From: JAAZKV01 sp041659525
GTDB taxonomy: Archaea > Iainarchaeota > Iainarchaeia > Iainarchaeales > JAAZKV01
Length of the DNA: 64,000 nucleotides
Direction of reading: 5' to 3'
Assembly: GCA_041659525.1 (NCBI GenBank)
Contig: JBAZYC010000001.1
Span: forward strand, 496,001-560,000
Position 1 is the stretch's first letter; every line of letters starts with the position of its first letter. Shown piece by piece: positions 16,860-24,325 of this stretch. A program made the translations under genes and the position numbers. Under the pieces are notes generated by a model. The model saw only the letters and a list, made by a program, of their open reading frames with translations. It did no database searches and was not told where the DNA came from.

Positions 16860-17028
16860 TTGTTAACACAAACTATTCAAATTTCGTGCTTTTTTGGCAC
16901 TAAATAAAAACGCTAGTTTTACTTTGCGTCCTCTATAACCCTTTTAAGGTCTTTATTACAAAAAGACTTGTTGAGTGAAGGGCATTTAAACTTAACCTTA
17001 TTCAATGAAATTTGTTAGGTGATTAAAA

Positions 17029-17193
17029 ATGGGTAAATTCAGTTTTGGTGGAGAAAGTAATCCTGGGGACGGGTCAAAGCTTCCTTTAGGTAAGCGAATA
17101 AAGAGGGCATGGTATAATTTCAAAGTTTCTTTGAAGAGAAACAAGAAAGACGAAGAGAGTTCAATTCATCATGTTGGAAGAGCTCTAAAATAA
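17029..17193 (+). CDS. Small basic protein of unknown function (54 aa)
   Basis: An ideal AGGTGAT ribosome binding site sits five bases before ATG, and TATA-like TTTAAA lies about 40 bp upstream, so the gene is very probably expressed. The protein starts MGKFSFGGESNPGDGSK and ends SSIHHVGRALK. It is Gly/Ser-rich at the start and Lys/Arg-rich in the middle. I know no family for it. Confidence 0.65.
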   Translation: MGKFSFGGESNPGDGSKLPLGKRIKRAWYNFKVSLKRNKKDEESSIHHVGRALK

Positions 17194-17208
17194 ATTTTAG
17201 TGTTTTTT

Positions 17209-17391
17209 ATGGAACAAAAAAATCCCTTTAATGAGGCTAGGAAGGCTAGGCGTATTGCTCTTAATTTACGCAACTCTTCTTCCACTCTAAATAATGAAGC
17301 TAACAAAGCAAGTAAACGTAATTTGGATAAAGATCAGTTAATTGATCTCTCAAAGAAAGACAATAAATCAGGAAGAGGAAGATATATTTAA
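17209..17391 (+). CDS. Small charged protein of unknown function (60 aa)
   Basis: Fifteen bases after the preceding small gene, ATG at 17209 opens a 60-residue Asn/Lys/Arg/Ser-rich protein (MEQKNPFNEARKARRI...GRGRYI). No strong Shine-Dalgarno is visible, so it would rely on coupling to the upstream gene. A TTG at 17197 or GTG at 17200 is possible. It is likely disordered and may bind nucleic acid. No family recognised. Confidence 0.5.
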   Translation: MEQKNPFNEARKARRIALNLRNSSSTLNNEANKASKRNLDKDQLIDLSKKDNKSGRGRYI

Positions 17392-17504
17392 TCGATTTCG
17401 TTTAATTAGTTTTTTCTTCCATTCCAATACTAATAAAAGCAACTTTAGTTCTTTTTATTATAGAAAGTATAAAAAAATAAAGAAAATAAAAGGGATTGAT
17501 TTTT

Positions 17505-17906
17505 TTGGCACATTATAATAAAGGGGCTAATGCTGAGCGTGAATTAATTCACACTCTTTCAGATAAAGGATTTGCAGTTCTTCGTGTAGCAGGTTCTGGG
17601 GTTTCCCCTCTTCCTAGCCCTGATGTGGTGGCACTAAAGAACGGAAGAATTTTAGCAATTGAGTGTAAGGCTTGGAAAGGAGCTCACTTAGCAATTCCTA
17701 TTGTTACTATGAATGATGAAGTAAATTGGGCTAAAACTGCTGGAGCTGAGTTTTTTGTTGCGTGGAAGATTCCAAGAGAGGGCTGGCTTTTTTTCAAATT
17801 TGAGCATTTTCATAACGCTGGAAAGAATTTCATGATTTCGCTTGAAGAAGCAAAAAAAGCTTCTATTTCACTTGAAGTACTAATTGGCTCGCAAGTAACT
17901 TTGTAA
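17505..17906 (+). CDS. hjc: Holliday junction resolvase Hjc
   Basis: Hjc cleaves four-way junctions in archaeal recombination. The start MAHYNKGANAERELIHTL is the family N-terminus with the catalytic Glu (E11). VLRVAGSG follows, then the nuclease core PDVVALKNGRILAIECK with D40, E53 and K55 of the PD-(D/E)xK motif. Length 133 aa is usual. The open frame begins at a TTG at 17496, but the family start corresponds to the TTG at 17505, preceded by GGATTGAT. Confidence 0.92.
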   Translation: MAHYNKGANAERELIHTLSDKGFAVLRVAGSGVSPLPSPDVVALKNGRILAIECKAWKGAHLAIPIVTMNDEVNWAKTAGAEFFVAWKIPREGWLFFKFEHFHNAGKNFMISLEEAKKASISLEVLIGSQVTL

Positions 17907-17950
17907 GTCCAACAGTAACCTTTAAACAACTTTTTTTGAAGGAATTGTGT

Positions 17951-18067
17951 ATGAGACTAACAAATGATGATATAGTTCACGAGCTTAAGTTACGCTTAGA
18001 AAAAGAAAAATCAATTAAACAAAAAGTTGCAATAAAACAACTAATTGAATTAGTTAAAGAACTTTAA
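17951..18067 (+). CDS. Possible 38-residue helical protein
   Basis: ATG at 17951 opens MRLTNDDIVHELKLRLEKEK and ends IELVKEL, one amphipathic helix. AAGGAA lies nine bases before the start and a TATA-like CTTTAAAC about 30 bp upstream. Its short length makes it uncertain; hjc ends 44 bp before it. Confidence 0.4.
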   Translation: MRLTNDDIVHELKLRLEKEKSIKQKVAIKQLIELVKEL

Positions 18068-18105
18068 AATCAAAAAACGAATTCTGGCTTTTTAATTTAG
18101 TTTTT

Positions 18106-18822
18106 CTAATTTACCCAATTTCTTTTGAGTTCAGGTCTTGCTTTCATAAAGTGTCTTCTAATATTTATTGCAAGATACTCTCCGTTATATCTTTTATTTA
18201 TAAAATCTTTAGTTATCATTTGGGTTGGTTTCTTTAAAATCTTTGAAATTATCTTTAGTGGTCTTGACCTAAAGTGTTTAGTTATCATTGTTGAATCTTT
18301 TTTTCCAACTCCATTTATTTGAGGTGGGTAAAAATCTATTTGCACTACTTTTCCTCCAACCATTGCATAATTTGCTGGTTTTGGATCAAGTCCTATTTTT
18401 ATAGAATTTGCTTTGTTAAATTGAGTTACTTTTCTTGCATTGTCTATCATTTGATTAAATACACTAATTGCTTCTTCTGCTGAACAAGTTTTCAGATAAT
18501 TTGAAAGAATGTTTTGTTGTGCAATTTCAGGCTGAATCATACATAATTGGTATTTTCCGTTTCTTGTGGGGTTTAGAACTATTTTTGTTTCGTGGGTAGC
18601 TATACCTGCAAGATTTAGTGTGGCTAAATAATTTTTTACACGTTCTCTTATTCTTACAGCATCATTTGTGCTGAAAAGTCCTGAGTACTGTTTTAGTACT
18701 TTTCCAACTAATCTAGATTTTTTTGATTTGCTTGCAAGAATAACTTTAGGTCTTGTAAATATTCCTTTAGCTGGTAAGCGTTTGAACTTTTTTTGAATAT
18801 CAATTAAATATTTTCTAGCCAC
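18106..18822 (-). CDS. Protein kinase-like phosphotransferase-fold protein
   Basis: I recognise a kinase-like catalytic segment: GLDPKPANYAMVGGKVVQID, in which D-x-K-x-x-N (about residues 146-151 from this start) matches the catalytic loop and the following IDF matches the metal-binding Asp motif of APH/Rio-type kinases. The N-terminal lobe is not clear and no glycine loop is obvious, so substrate and activity are uncertain. GTG at 18822, four bases after GGTGAA, is a better start than the GTG at 18831 inside that Shine-Dalgarno. It is the last gene of the pth2-GTPase operon and is coupled to the ART-like gene. Confidence 0.55.
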   Translation of the reverse strand: MARKYLIDIQKKFKRLPAKGIFTRPKVILASKSKKSRLVGKVLKQYSGLFSTNDAVRIRERVKNYLATLNLAGIATHETKIVLNPTRNGKYQLCMIQPEIAQQNILSNYLKTCSAEEAISVFNQMIDNARKVTQFNKANSIKIGLDPKPANYAMVGGKVVQIDFYPPQINGVGKKDSTMITKHFRSRPLKIISKILKKPTQMITKDFINKRYNGEYLAINIRRHFMKARPELKRNWVN

Positions 18823-18827
18823 GTTTT

Positions 18828-19397
18828 TCACCTTCTTGGGTAATTAATAATTTTTATTGCCAGTTCTCTTGCAATTAGTTTGTTTGCTTCTAACCAATCA
18901 AGGTTTTGTGTTTTTTTCTCTAGTTCTTCTATTTCTTTTTGGGTTAAAACAAATTCGGTTAAAGCAGAAGGGGGGCTTGTGAGTTGAAGTTCTTCTAATT
19001 TCCCTTTAAATTTGGTGCCTGCTTCAGATTGCATTGTTGTTGAAAGAAAAATTCTTTCTTTTGTGTTTTCTATTTTTGACTTTTTTATGTCTGCAAAAAA
19101 GAAACTCATTTTTCTTAAATCAAATTTTTTTCGTGAAGTTTTTGATAGGTGAATAGTTGCATTTCTTAATGAGTCATAAACCGCATCAGCTATTTCGACT
19201 CTAGTTTTCCCGCTTATTACATTTGCATAAGGAGAATATTTTAGTTTAAATCCCAAGGGTCTTCTTATTGGTTCCATATTTTTCCAAAAAGGTTGTTCCC
19301 TAAGTCCCTTTTGTAGTATTCCTGGTGCTCTTTTTTTTGTTGTTGCGTGAAATGCTGTGCCCATATTCTCAAAACTCGTGTTTTTGGTATCGTTCAA
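18828..19397 (-). CDS. ADP-ribosyltransferase-like protein (tentative)
   Basis: The N-terminal GTAFHATTKKRAPGILQKGL resembles the NAD-binding entry motif of ART-fold proteins ([HY]-G/A-T followed by a helix and IL-GL). RIFLSTTMQSEAG could be the central strand, and LTEFVLTQKEIEEL the acidic C-terminal segment. This is pattern recognition only. It overlaps the GTPase gene by 29 bp. A TTG start at 19397 follows GAGATT, and ATG at 19364 is an alternative that places the motif at the very N-terminus. It ends in the ribosome binding site of the kinase-like gene. Confidence 0.45.
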   Translation of the reverse strand: MNDTKNTSFENMGTAFHATTKKRAPGILQKGLREQPFWKNMEPIRRPLGFKLKYSPYANVISGKTRVEIADAVYDSLRNATIHLSKTSRKKFDLRKMSFFFADIKKSKIENTKERIFLSTTMQSEAGTKFKGKLEELQLTSPPSALTEFVLTQKEIEELEKKTQNLDWLEANKLIARELAIKIINYPRR

Positions 19398-20145
19398 GTA
19401 AATCTCGTGCTGCTTTTCCCATTGCAGGGGTTCCTCCTTTTTCCAAGAACCCTTTTTTGTAAGCGATTTCGTTTAGTATTTCTTCTTCATCTTTGTCTTT
19501 AATTAAATCCAAATTAAGTCCATAGAATTTTCCAATTTTTTCTTTCCCAAGGAGTTCAATTAATCTCACTGCTGCAGTTTCTACATCTTTTAACTGATTA
19601 GGGTTTTTTGATTCTACTAAAAATAAATTGAATTCTTCTTCTTTGAATGGGATTATTCCTGGTGAATCAATTAAGTAAACTCCATCAGTTATTTTTACTC
19701 TTGATATTCCTCTTGTGAGTCCTGCTTTTCTTGAAGTTGCTACTCTTCCTCTTCCTTTTCCAGCGAGAGCATTAATGAGCGTACTTTTTCCAACATTAGG
19801 GTAACCAATTATTCCAATAGTATATTTTTCAGCACCCTTAGAGTTAATGCTGATCTCTCTTCTAATCATATTTATTCCGTCTTTTTTTAATGCTGAAATA
19901 AATATTGTTTTGATTCCTGATTCTTTTGAAATATCAGCTTTTGCTGTTTCTAGTTCTTCTTTTGTAACAATATCTGATTTGTTTATTACTAGTAAAAGTT
20001 TTTTCTTCTGAGTTTTAACCATGTTTTCCAGTGCAGGGTTTCTAGTCTTCTGTGGGTGACGTGCGTCAAGTATTTCAATAATTAAATCCGATTGCCGTAT
20101 TAGCGAGTCTATATGTCCTAAGAAACCTGAACGCATTTTTTTCAC
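19369..20145 (-). CDS. Circularly permuted GTPase (YlqF/MTG1/Nog2 type)
   Basis: The G motifs are in permuted order: G4 NKSD (about residue 55), G5 SA (about 83), then G1 GYPNVGKST (about 115-123), G2 Thr and G3 DSPG (about 160-163). This order defines the YlqF/YawG family, whose members act in ribosome assembly. A C-terminal helical domain of about 80 residues follows. The ATG overlaps the stop of the upstream gene (4 bp), and the 3' end overlaps the ART-like gene, so the genes are tightly coupled. Confidence 0.88.
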   Translation of the reverse strand: MKKMRSGFLGHIDSLIRQSDLIIEILDARHPQKTRNPALENMVKTQKKKLLLVINKSDIVTKEELETAKADISKESGIKTIFISALKKDGINMIRREISINSKGAEKYTIGIIGYPNVGKSTLINALAGKGRGRVATSRKAGLTRGISRVKITDGVYLIDSPGIIPFKEEEFNLFLVESKNPNQLKDVETAAVRLIELLGKEKIGKFYGLNLDLIKDKDEEEILNEIAYKKGFLEKGGTPAMGKAARDLLERYQKHEF

Positions 20146-20870
20146 TCCAAAAACTTTACAGGCACACCATATTTTCTTTGTATGTGTTCTTTGTAAAAAT
20201 CAATTTTTTGTTTCATTACTTCTTTTGAGATAAGGGGATCTGTTGTAATGTTTACTGATAATATTTGATTAGGATTACTTCTTCTTGCAAAGTATGTTCC
20301 AGCATCAACGGTTTCTCGAGAACCACTTGTGTGTTTCTTAGCACTATTTCCAACAGGGGTCATGAATTCTACTGAATATCCATCTCCTTTTGTGATTGGA
20401 TTTTTTCTTGCATCTTGAGCAGCTATCCACCCAACTCTGGTTCGTTGTTTTCTAATAACTGTATTTGGGGCGCTTTTTCCAATAAATCCTTTTTTGAGTA
20501 TTCTCTCCAAAATTTCATATCTGTCTCGTGCGCCTCCTGTTGACATTAACCCGTGGGTTTGTGGTTGTTGGTGTAATAATATCTTACCACTTTTTGTTTT
20601 TTGTACACGCATAACTATTACTCCGTGTTCAGTAATTAATGTTGTTAGTGCAGTTTGTCCTTTGTCAAGTTTTTTTGCAAGTGAACTAATATTTGTTCTG
20701 AATATCTCAGTTTCTTTTGTGGCATGTTCTCGTCCATAAAACTTTATCTCTGATTTAGAAAATGTTTCAAGTGCTTGTGCAGCAGTAATTTTTTTTAATT
20801 CTTGTTGTGTTCCTTTAAAGTAAGTCATTGGTTTTGATCCTGTGCGTGGCTTTGTTTGTTTTATAGGCAT
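20142..20870 (-). CDS. Uncharacterised protein, second gene of the pth2-GTPase operon
   Basis: I do not recognise this 242-residue protein. The segment THGLMSTGGARDRYEILERI followed by LKKGF looks like the helix-GF entry of ART-fold proteins. GDGYSVEFMTP and ETVDAGTYFARRSNPNQILS follow as possible strands. A shared fold with the 18828-19397 product is a possibility only. It starts 19 bp after the pth2 stop and its end overlaps the GTPase start. Confidence 0.5.
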   Translation of the reverse strand: MPIKQTKPRTGSKPMTYFKGTQQELKKITAAQALETFSKSEIKFYGREHATKETEIFRTNISSLAKKLDKGQTALTTLITEHGVIVMRVQKTKSGKILLHQQPQTHGLMSTGGARDRYEILERILKKGFIGKSAPNTVIRKQRTRVGWIAAQDARKNPITKGDGYSVEFMTPVGNSAKKHTSGSRETVDAGTYFARRSNPNQILSVNITTDPLISKEVMKQKIDFYKEHIQRKYGVPVKFLE

Positions 20871-20889
20871 TTTTTCACCAAAAGTTTTT

Positions 20890-21231
20890 TTATAAAAGTT
20901 TTAAATCTTTAAAGTATTTTTGTCCTTCGTTTTCTTCTACTGGTCCGCATCCAAAGCAAGTTTTTGATCCAGGTGCAATTTGGGTGTGTCCTGCATCAGT
21001 AATTAGTGCGCAAGGTAAATGTTTTTTTACTTTTTCAAATAGTCCAACTAGTTCTTCAGTAGTAGCAACTTTTAACACAATTTTTTTCATTCCAACGCTC
21101 TTCCACTCGCGAACAACATCGTCTTCTACTTTATCAAGTACTAGAACAGAGGCATGTGCGCATTGCGCGGCAATCTTACCCTTATTCATCCCAAGTGAAT
21201 TATTCACTATAATGTATTGTACTAGTTCCAT
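20890..21231 (-). CDS. pth2: Peptidyl-tRNA hydrolase Pth2
   Basis: Pth2 releases peptides from stalled peptidyl-tRNA. The 113-residue protein contains the family motifs YIIVNNSLGMNKGKIAAQ followed by CAHAS, VLKVATTEELVGLF, ALITDAGHTQIAPGSKT and GCGPV. These include the conserved Lys, His and Asp residues. It is the first gene of an operon running to 18106. Confidence 0.93.
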   Translation of the reverse strand: MELVQYIIVNNSLGMNKGKIAAQCAHASVLVLDKVEDDVVREWKSVGMKKIVLKVATTEELVGLFEKVKKHLPCALITDAGHTQIAPGSKTCFGCGPVEENEGQKYFKDLKLL

Positions 21232-21310
21232 ATTACTATTATTAGTTGTTTGGGGTTTTAAATTTTGGGATTAAGGGAATTTTGTATAATCTTATGGTAG
21301 AATCAGTTTT

Positions 21311-21652
21311 CTAAACTTTTTTCCTTAATTCATTTAATAGTACTTCTTTTTGAAGAGAAATTAACTCTTCAGATTTGTTGAAATGTTCTTCAGCTTCTTT
21401 TGCAGCCCTTCGAATTTCTCTTATGTTTCCTTTATTTTTATTATTTTTTGCTTGTCTTATAAGTAGTTTCCAAATTTTTTCCCAAGTCTGTTGTTGCTTT
21501 TTTAATTTTGCTAATAATTTTAATTGAGCCTCAATAGGAGCTCCTCTTCTTGCAGTTTTTTTAAGGGAATCATTCATTCTATCGGCGATGAATCTTGTTC
21601 TTTGTGGGGCGAATTTTCCATTATATCTAAGCCCTATTGGTCCTTTTTTCAT
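21311..21652 (-). CDS. Basic helical protein of unknown function
   Basis: 113 residues, predicted almost entirely alpha-helical and Lys/Arg-rich after the opening MKKGPIGLRYNGKFAPQRTR. The heptad-like run ENLIKLLAKLKKQ-type region suggests a coiled coil (about 40-70). No family recognised. It stands alone between pth2 and iscU. Confidence 0.55.
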   Translation of the reverse strand: MKKGPIGLRYNGKFAPQRTRFIADRMNDSLKKTARRGAPIEAQLKLLAKLKKQQQTWEKIWKLLIRQAKNNKNKGNIREIRRAAKEAEEHFNKSEELISLQKEVLLNELRKKV

Positions 21653-21688
21653 AAATAGTTGTTAATTTTGGAGTTATTAATATTTTTG

Positions 21689-22150
21689 TTAGTGTGCGTG
21701 TTCTTCTTCTTTTGGTTTTTCAACACTCAAATCTTTTCGATTGTTTTTTTCTTTGTAATCATAAATAGCTGCGCGTAGTGCTTGGTCTCCAAGTACGGAG
21801 CAATGAATTTTGATTGCAGGTAGTCCACCTAATCTATCCATAATATCTTTTCCAGTTAGTTTTAGGGCACTCGCTAATTTCATTCCACCTTTTTCTTTTA
21901 ACATTACTGAGAGCATTGAAGTAGAAGCAATTGCCGAGGCGCATCCAAATGTTCTCCATTTTACATCCTTAATTTTGTCAGCTTTAACTTTTATCCACAT
22001 TTCCATTAAGTCTCCGCACTTAATGTTTCCAACTTTTCCGTATCCATCAAACCCTTTTATTTCACTTTCTTTTTTCAAAAAGTTTTTTGGATTCATAAAG
22101 TTCTGTTTAACTTGAGTAGTGTAAAACCAATCATTTCCTTCTACTTTCAT
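21689..22150 (-). CDS. iscU: Fe-S cluster scaffold IscU
   Basis: IscU assembles Fe-S clusters from sulfur delivered by IscS. The ligands are present: Cys45 and Asp47 in IKCGDLME, Cys70 in FGCASAIASTSML and Cys117 in IKIHCSVLG. The His-containing tail (EEEHAH) is also seen in relatives. The open frame runs 73 codons further upstream, but ATG at 22150 with AGGTGAA is the family start and overlaps the iscS stop (ATGA). Confidence 0.93.
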   Translation of the reverse strand: MKVEGNDWFYTTQVKQNFMNPKNFLKKESEIKGFDGYGKVGNIKCGDLMEMWIKVKADKIKDVKWRTFGCASAIASTSMLSVMLKEKGGMKLASALKLTGKDIMDRLGGLPAIKIHCSVLGDQALRAAIYDYKEKNNRKDLSVEKPKEEEHAH

Positions 22151-23355
22151 TTTTTCACCTTCATTTCTCTTTTCCATTCTTCTTTTTCCCAAACAGGGGA
22201 TAATTGTCTTAAAAATGAAATTGTTTTTTTGAGTTCTTTTATAGTATAATCTAATTGTTTTTTTGTAGTTTCTTTTCCAAATGAAAATCTTATGCTTCCA
22301 TGTGCAAGTGCATGGTTTCTTCCTATTCCTATTAGTACGTGGCTTGGATCTAGTGATTGAGAGGAACAAGCACTTCCCGTGCTTACTCTTATTCCTTTTT
22401 CATTTAATCTAAGCAAAATACTTTCTCCTTCCACCCCATCAAAAGAAATGTTTACATTATTTGGTAATCTATTTTTTTTGTGTCCGTTTAGAATTGTTTT
22501 TGGTATTTCACTAAAAACTTTTTTAATAAAATAATCTCTTAATTTCACAAGTCTTGCACTTTCTTTTTTCTTTTCAATTTGTGCTAGTTCTAGTGCTTTT
22601 GTTAGTGCAACAATTCCTGCTACATTTTCTGTTCCTGCTCTCATTGAGTTTTCGTGAGATCCGCCGTGAATTAAGGGCTCTATTTTTACTCCTGTTTTTT
22701 TGTAAAGTAATCCTGTTCCTTTGAATGCATATACTTTGCTTCCATTTAGAGTCATCATATCCACGCCCAAGTTTTCAACATTGATATCTAAATATTCTGC
22801 TCCTTGGCAAGCATCAGTGTGTATTAATGTTCCATTTTTGTGAACTATTTCTGAGATTTGTTTTATTGGTTGAATTGTTCCAATTTCATTATTTGCATAC
22901 ATTATTGTAACTAAAAGTACTTTTCCTTTGTTTTCTAAAAGTATTTTTTCTAAATCTAAAATATCAACAGTTCCTGTCTCATCTACTTTTGTATAAATTA
23001 CACTAAAACCCATTTTCTCTAACCAGTGAAGGGTTTCTATTACTGCGTGGTGTTCTGTTCTTTGGGTAACAAATACTCCTCGTTTGTTTTCAAGTATTGC
23101 ACGAAATGCAATTCCTTTTAATGCAAGGTTAATACTCTCTGTTCCGCTTCCAGTAAAAATTATTTCTTCAGATTTTGAGTTAAGTATTTTTGAAATATTT
23201 TCTCTAGCTTTTTTTACTGCATTTTTTGCAATTAGTCCAGTTGAGTGAAAAGAGGAGGGGTTTCCAAATTTTGAGTTAAAAAAAGGAAGAGCTTCTTTTA
23301 GTGCTTCTTTTCTTGTTGGAGTAGTTGAAGAATAATCCAAATAAATTTCTTTCAT
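22147..23355 (-). CDS. iscS: Cysteine desulfurase IscS/NifS
   Basis: This PLP enzyme removes sulfur from cysteine for Fe-S assembly. Visible residues are His103 (TEHHAVIE), Asp181 and Gln184 (IHTDACQGA), the PLP Lys207 (LNGSKVYAFKG) and the catalytic Cys330 (STGSACSSQSLDPSHVL). At 402 aa from ATG 23355 (GGTGAA upstream) the length is normal. It is the second gene of arsR-iscS-iscU. Confidence 0.93.
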   Translation of the reverse strand: MKEIYLDYSSTTPTRKEALKEALPFFNSKFGNPSSFHSTGLIAKNAVKKARENISKILNSKSEEIIFTGSGTESINLALKGIAFRAILENKRGVFVTQRTEHHAVIETLHWLEKMGFSVIYTKVDETGTVDILDLEKILLENKGKVLLVTIMYANNEIGTIQPIKQISEIVHKNGTLIHTDACQGAEYLDINVENLGVDMMTLNGSKVYAFKGTGLLYKKTGVKIEPLIHGGSHENSMRAGTENVAGIVALTKALELAQIEKKKESARLVKLRDYFIKKVFSEIPKTILNGHKKNRLPNNVNISFDGVEGESILLRLNEKGIRVSTGSACSSQSLDPSHVLIGIGRNHALAHGSIRFSFGKETTKKQLDYTIKELKKTISFLRQLSPVWEKEEWKREMKVKK

Positions 23356-23371
23356 TTTTTCACCAATTTTT

Positions 23372-23689
23372 TTATTTATGCCCAGGCTTGTGTTTGCAGT
23401 ATTTTGCTGCGTGCTCTTCAAATATTTCAAATAATGGTTTGTTTTTGCTTTTTGAAAAAATATCTGATTTTAAGTAATAGATACTTGTTTTTCCTTCTTT
23501 GCGATAATCAACAAAACTGCATTCGCGTAATTGTTTTAAGGCGTGGCTGATTAAACTTTGTTCTCTGCCCAATTCTTTACATAGTTCTTGGACAGTTTTT
23601 GGTTTTTCTTGAAGTAGGCAAATTATTTGGTTTCGTAGTTTGTTCCCCAAAATTTCCATGCATTTGTATGGATAGTGCTCTTCTTTCAT
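23372..23689 (-). CDS. ArsR-type winged-helix regulator of iscSU (inferred)
   Basis: Residues 12-75 form the winged helix: NKLRNQIICLLQEKPKTVQE, then the recognition helix REQSLISHALKQL and the wing EGKTSIYYL. Candidate metal or cluster ligands are Cys10, Cys56 and the C-terminal HAAKYCKHKPGHK. The gene lies 16 bp upstream of iscS on the same strand, so it probably senses iron or Fe-S status and controls its own operon. Two TTCATATGA repeats overlap its start and a 20-bp palindrome lies further upstream. Confidence 0.75.
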   Translation of the reverse strand: MKEEHYPYKCMEILGNKLRNQIICLLQEKPKTVQELCKELGREQSLISHALKQLRECSFVDYRKEGKTSIYYLKSDIFSKSKNKPLFEIFEEHAAKYCKHKPGHK

Positions 23690-23710
23690 ATGAACTCTTA
23701 TTCATATGAG
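23685..23710 (-). promoter_or_regulatory. Twin TTCATATGA repeats at the arsR start (putative operator)
   Basis: TTCATATGAA (23685-23694, itself a palindrome) and TTCATATGAG (23701-23710) are direct repeats 16 bp apart. They lie between the TATA-like GATTAAAAA (about 23713-23722) and the ATG, and include the start codon. Binding here would block initiation, as expected for autoregulation. Confidence 0.5.
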
Positions 23711-23747
23711 GGTTTTTAATCTTATCTTAAGAGGGGTAAAAAAGTTA

Positions 23748-23767
23748 GGTATTCTAATTAGAATACC
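23748..23767. promoter_or_regulatory. Perfect 20-bp palindrome upstream of arsR-iscSU
   Basis: GGTATTCTAATTAGAATACC is a perfect inverted repeat lying about 25 bp upstream of the TATA-like element. On the minus strand it is followed by CTAACTTTTTT, so it could instead be the terminator of the gene ending at 23816. Confidence 0.5.
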
Positions 23768-23815
23768 GTTCGTTAAATTTACTGGCTTTTAGCCTTTGCT
23801 TGCAAAGGTTTGCTT

Positions 23816-24142
23816 TTACTGACTTACGCCTTTATAGGTTATTTTTTTTGTTGTTCCGTCTTCTCCCCACATGTAGGTCATTTCAACGGGTTTGTCTTTT
23901 TCCATTACTATTTGTTTGTCGCCTGGGTTAGGAACTTTTAGTGTAAATAGTCTTGAGTATTTAACTACCGCTCTGTCTCCAGAGATTTTTAGTAATTGGT
24001 AAACAGTTTCATTATTTCCATTTCCTTTTACTTGATCAAATTCTATTCCTTCTTCCACTTCAAAAACTTCATCAGTAATGTCTTTTTTGAATGGTGGCTT
24101 CCATGAGCTCTTTATTGTTCGTACTTCAAATTTTGCTTTCAT
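23816..24142 (-). CDS. Small protein of unknown function (108 aa)
   Basis: The start MKAKFEVRTIKSSWKPPFKK follows AGGTGTT, making ATG at 24142 better than the 23 codons of open frame upstream. The sequence alternates charged and hydrophobic residues (RAVVKYSRLFTLKVPNPGDK, EMTYMWGEDGTTKKITYKG) as in a small beta-barrel. I do not recognise a family. It is divergent from nurA. Confidence 0.6.
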   Translation of the reverse strand: MKAKFEVRTIKSSWKPPFKKDITDEVFEVEEGIEFDQVKGNGNNETVYQLLKISGDRAVVKYSRLFTLKVPNPGDKQIVMEKDKPVEMTYMWGEDGTTKKITYKGVSQ

Positions 24143-24264
24143 ATTTAACACCTGCAAGGAGATTAGTTGCTTATCTAAAGGCCATTTTTTAGTGACCCCT
24201 TTTCCGCACAATTAGATGCTTGTTTTCCTTATAAATCTTGCTTTTTTTCTTCCAAAACTATTTT

Positions 24265-24297
24265 GGCCGGCATTTTGCTTAAATAAGCTTTATATAC
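24265..24297 (+). promoter_or_regulatory. nurA-herA promoter with GCCGGCAT element
   Basis: GCCGGC (24266-24271) is followed by exactly 17 bp and then the TATA box CTTTATATAC, with its first T of TTTATA at 24289. The same element at the same distance precedes the PolB-like gene and the LAGLIDADG gene. Confidence 0.7.
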
Positions 24298-24325
24298 GCG
24301 CTTGCCTTGTTTATTTAGATTTTAG

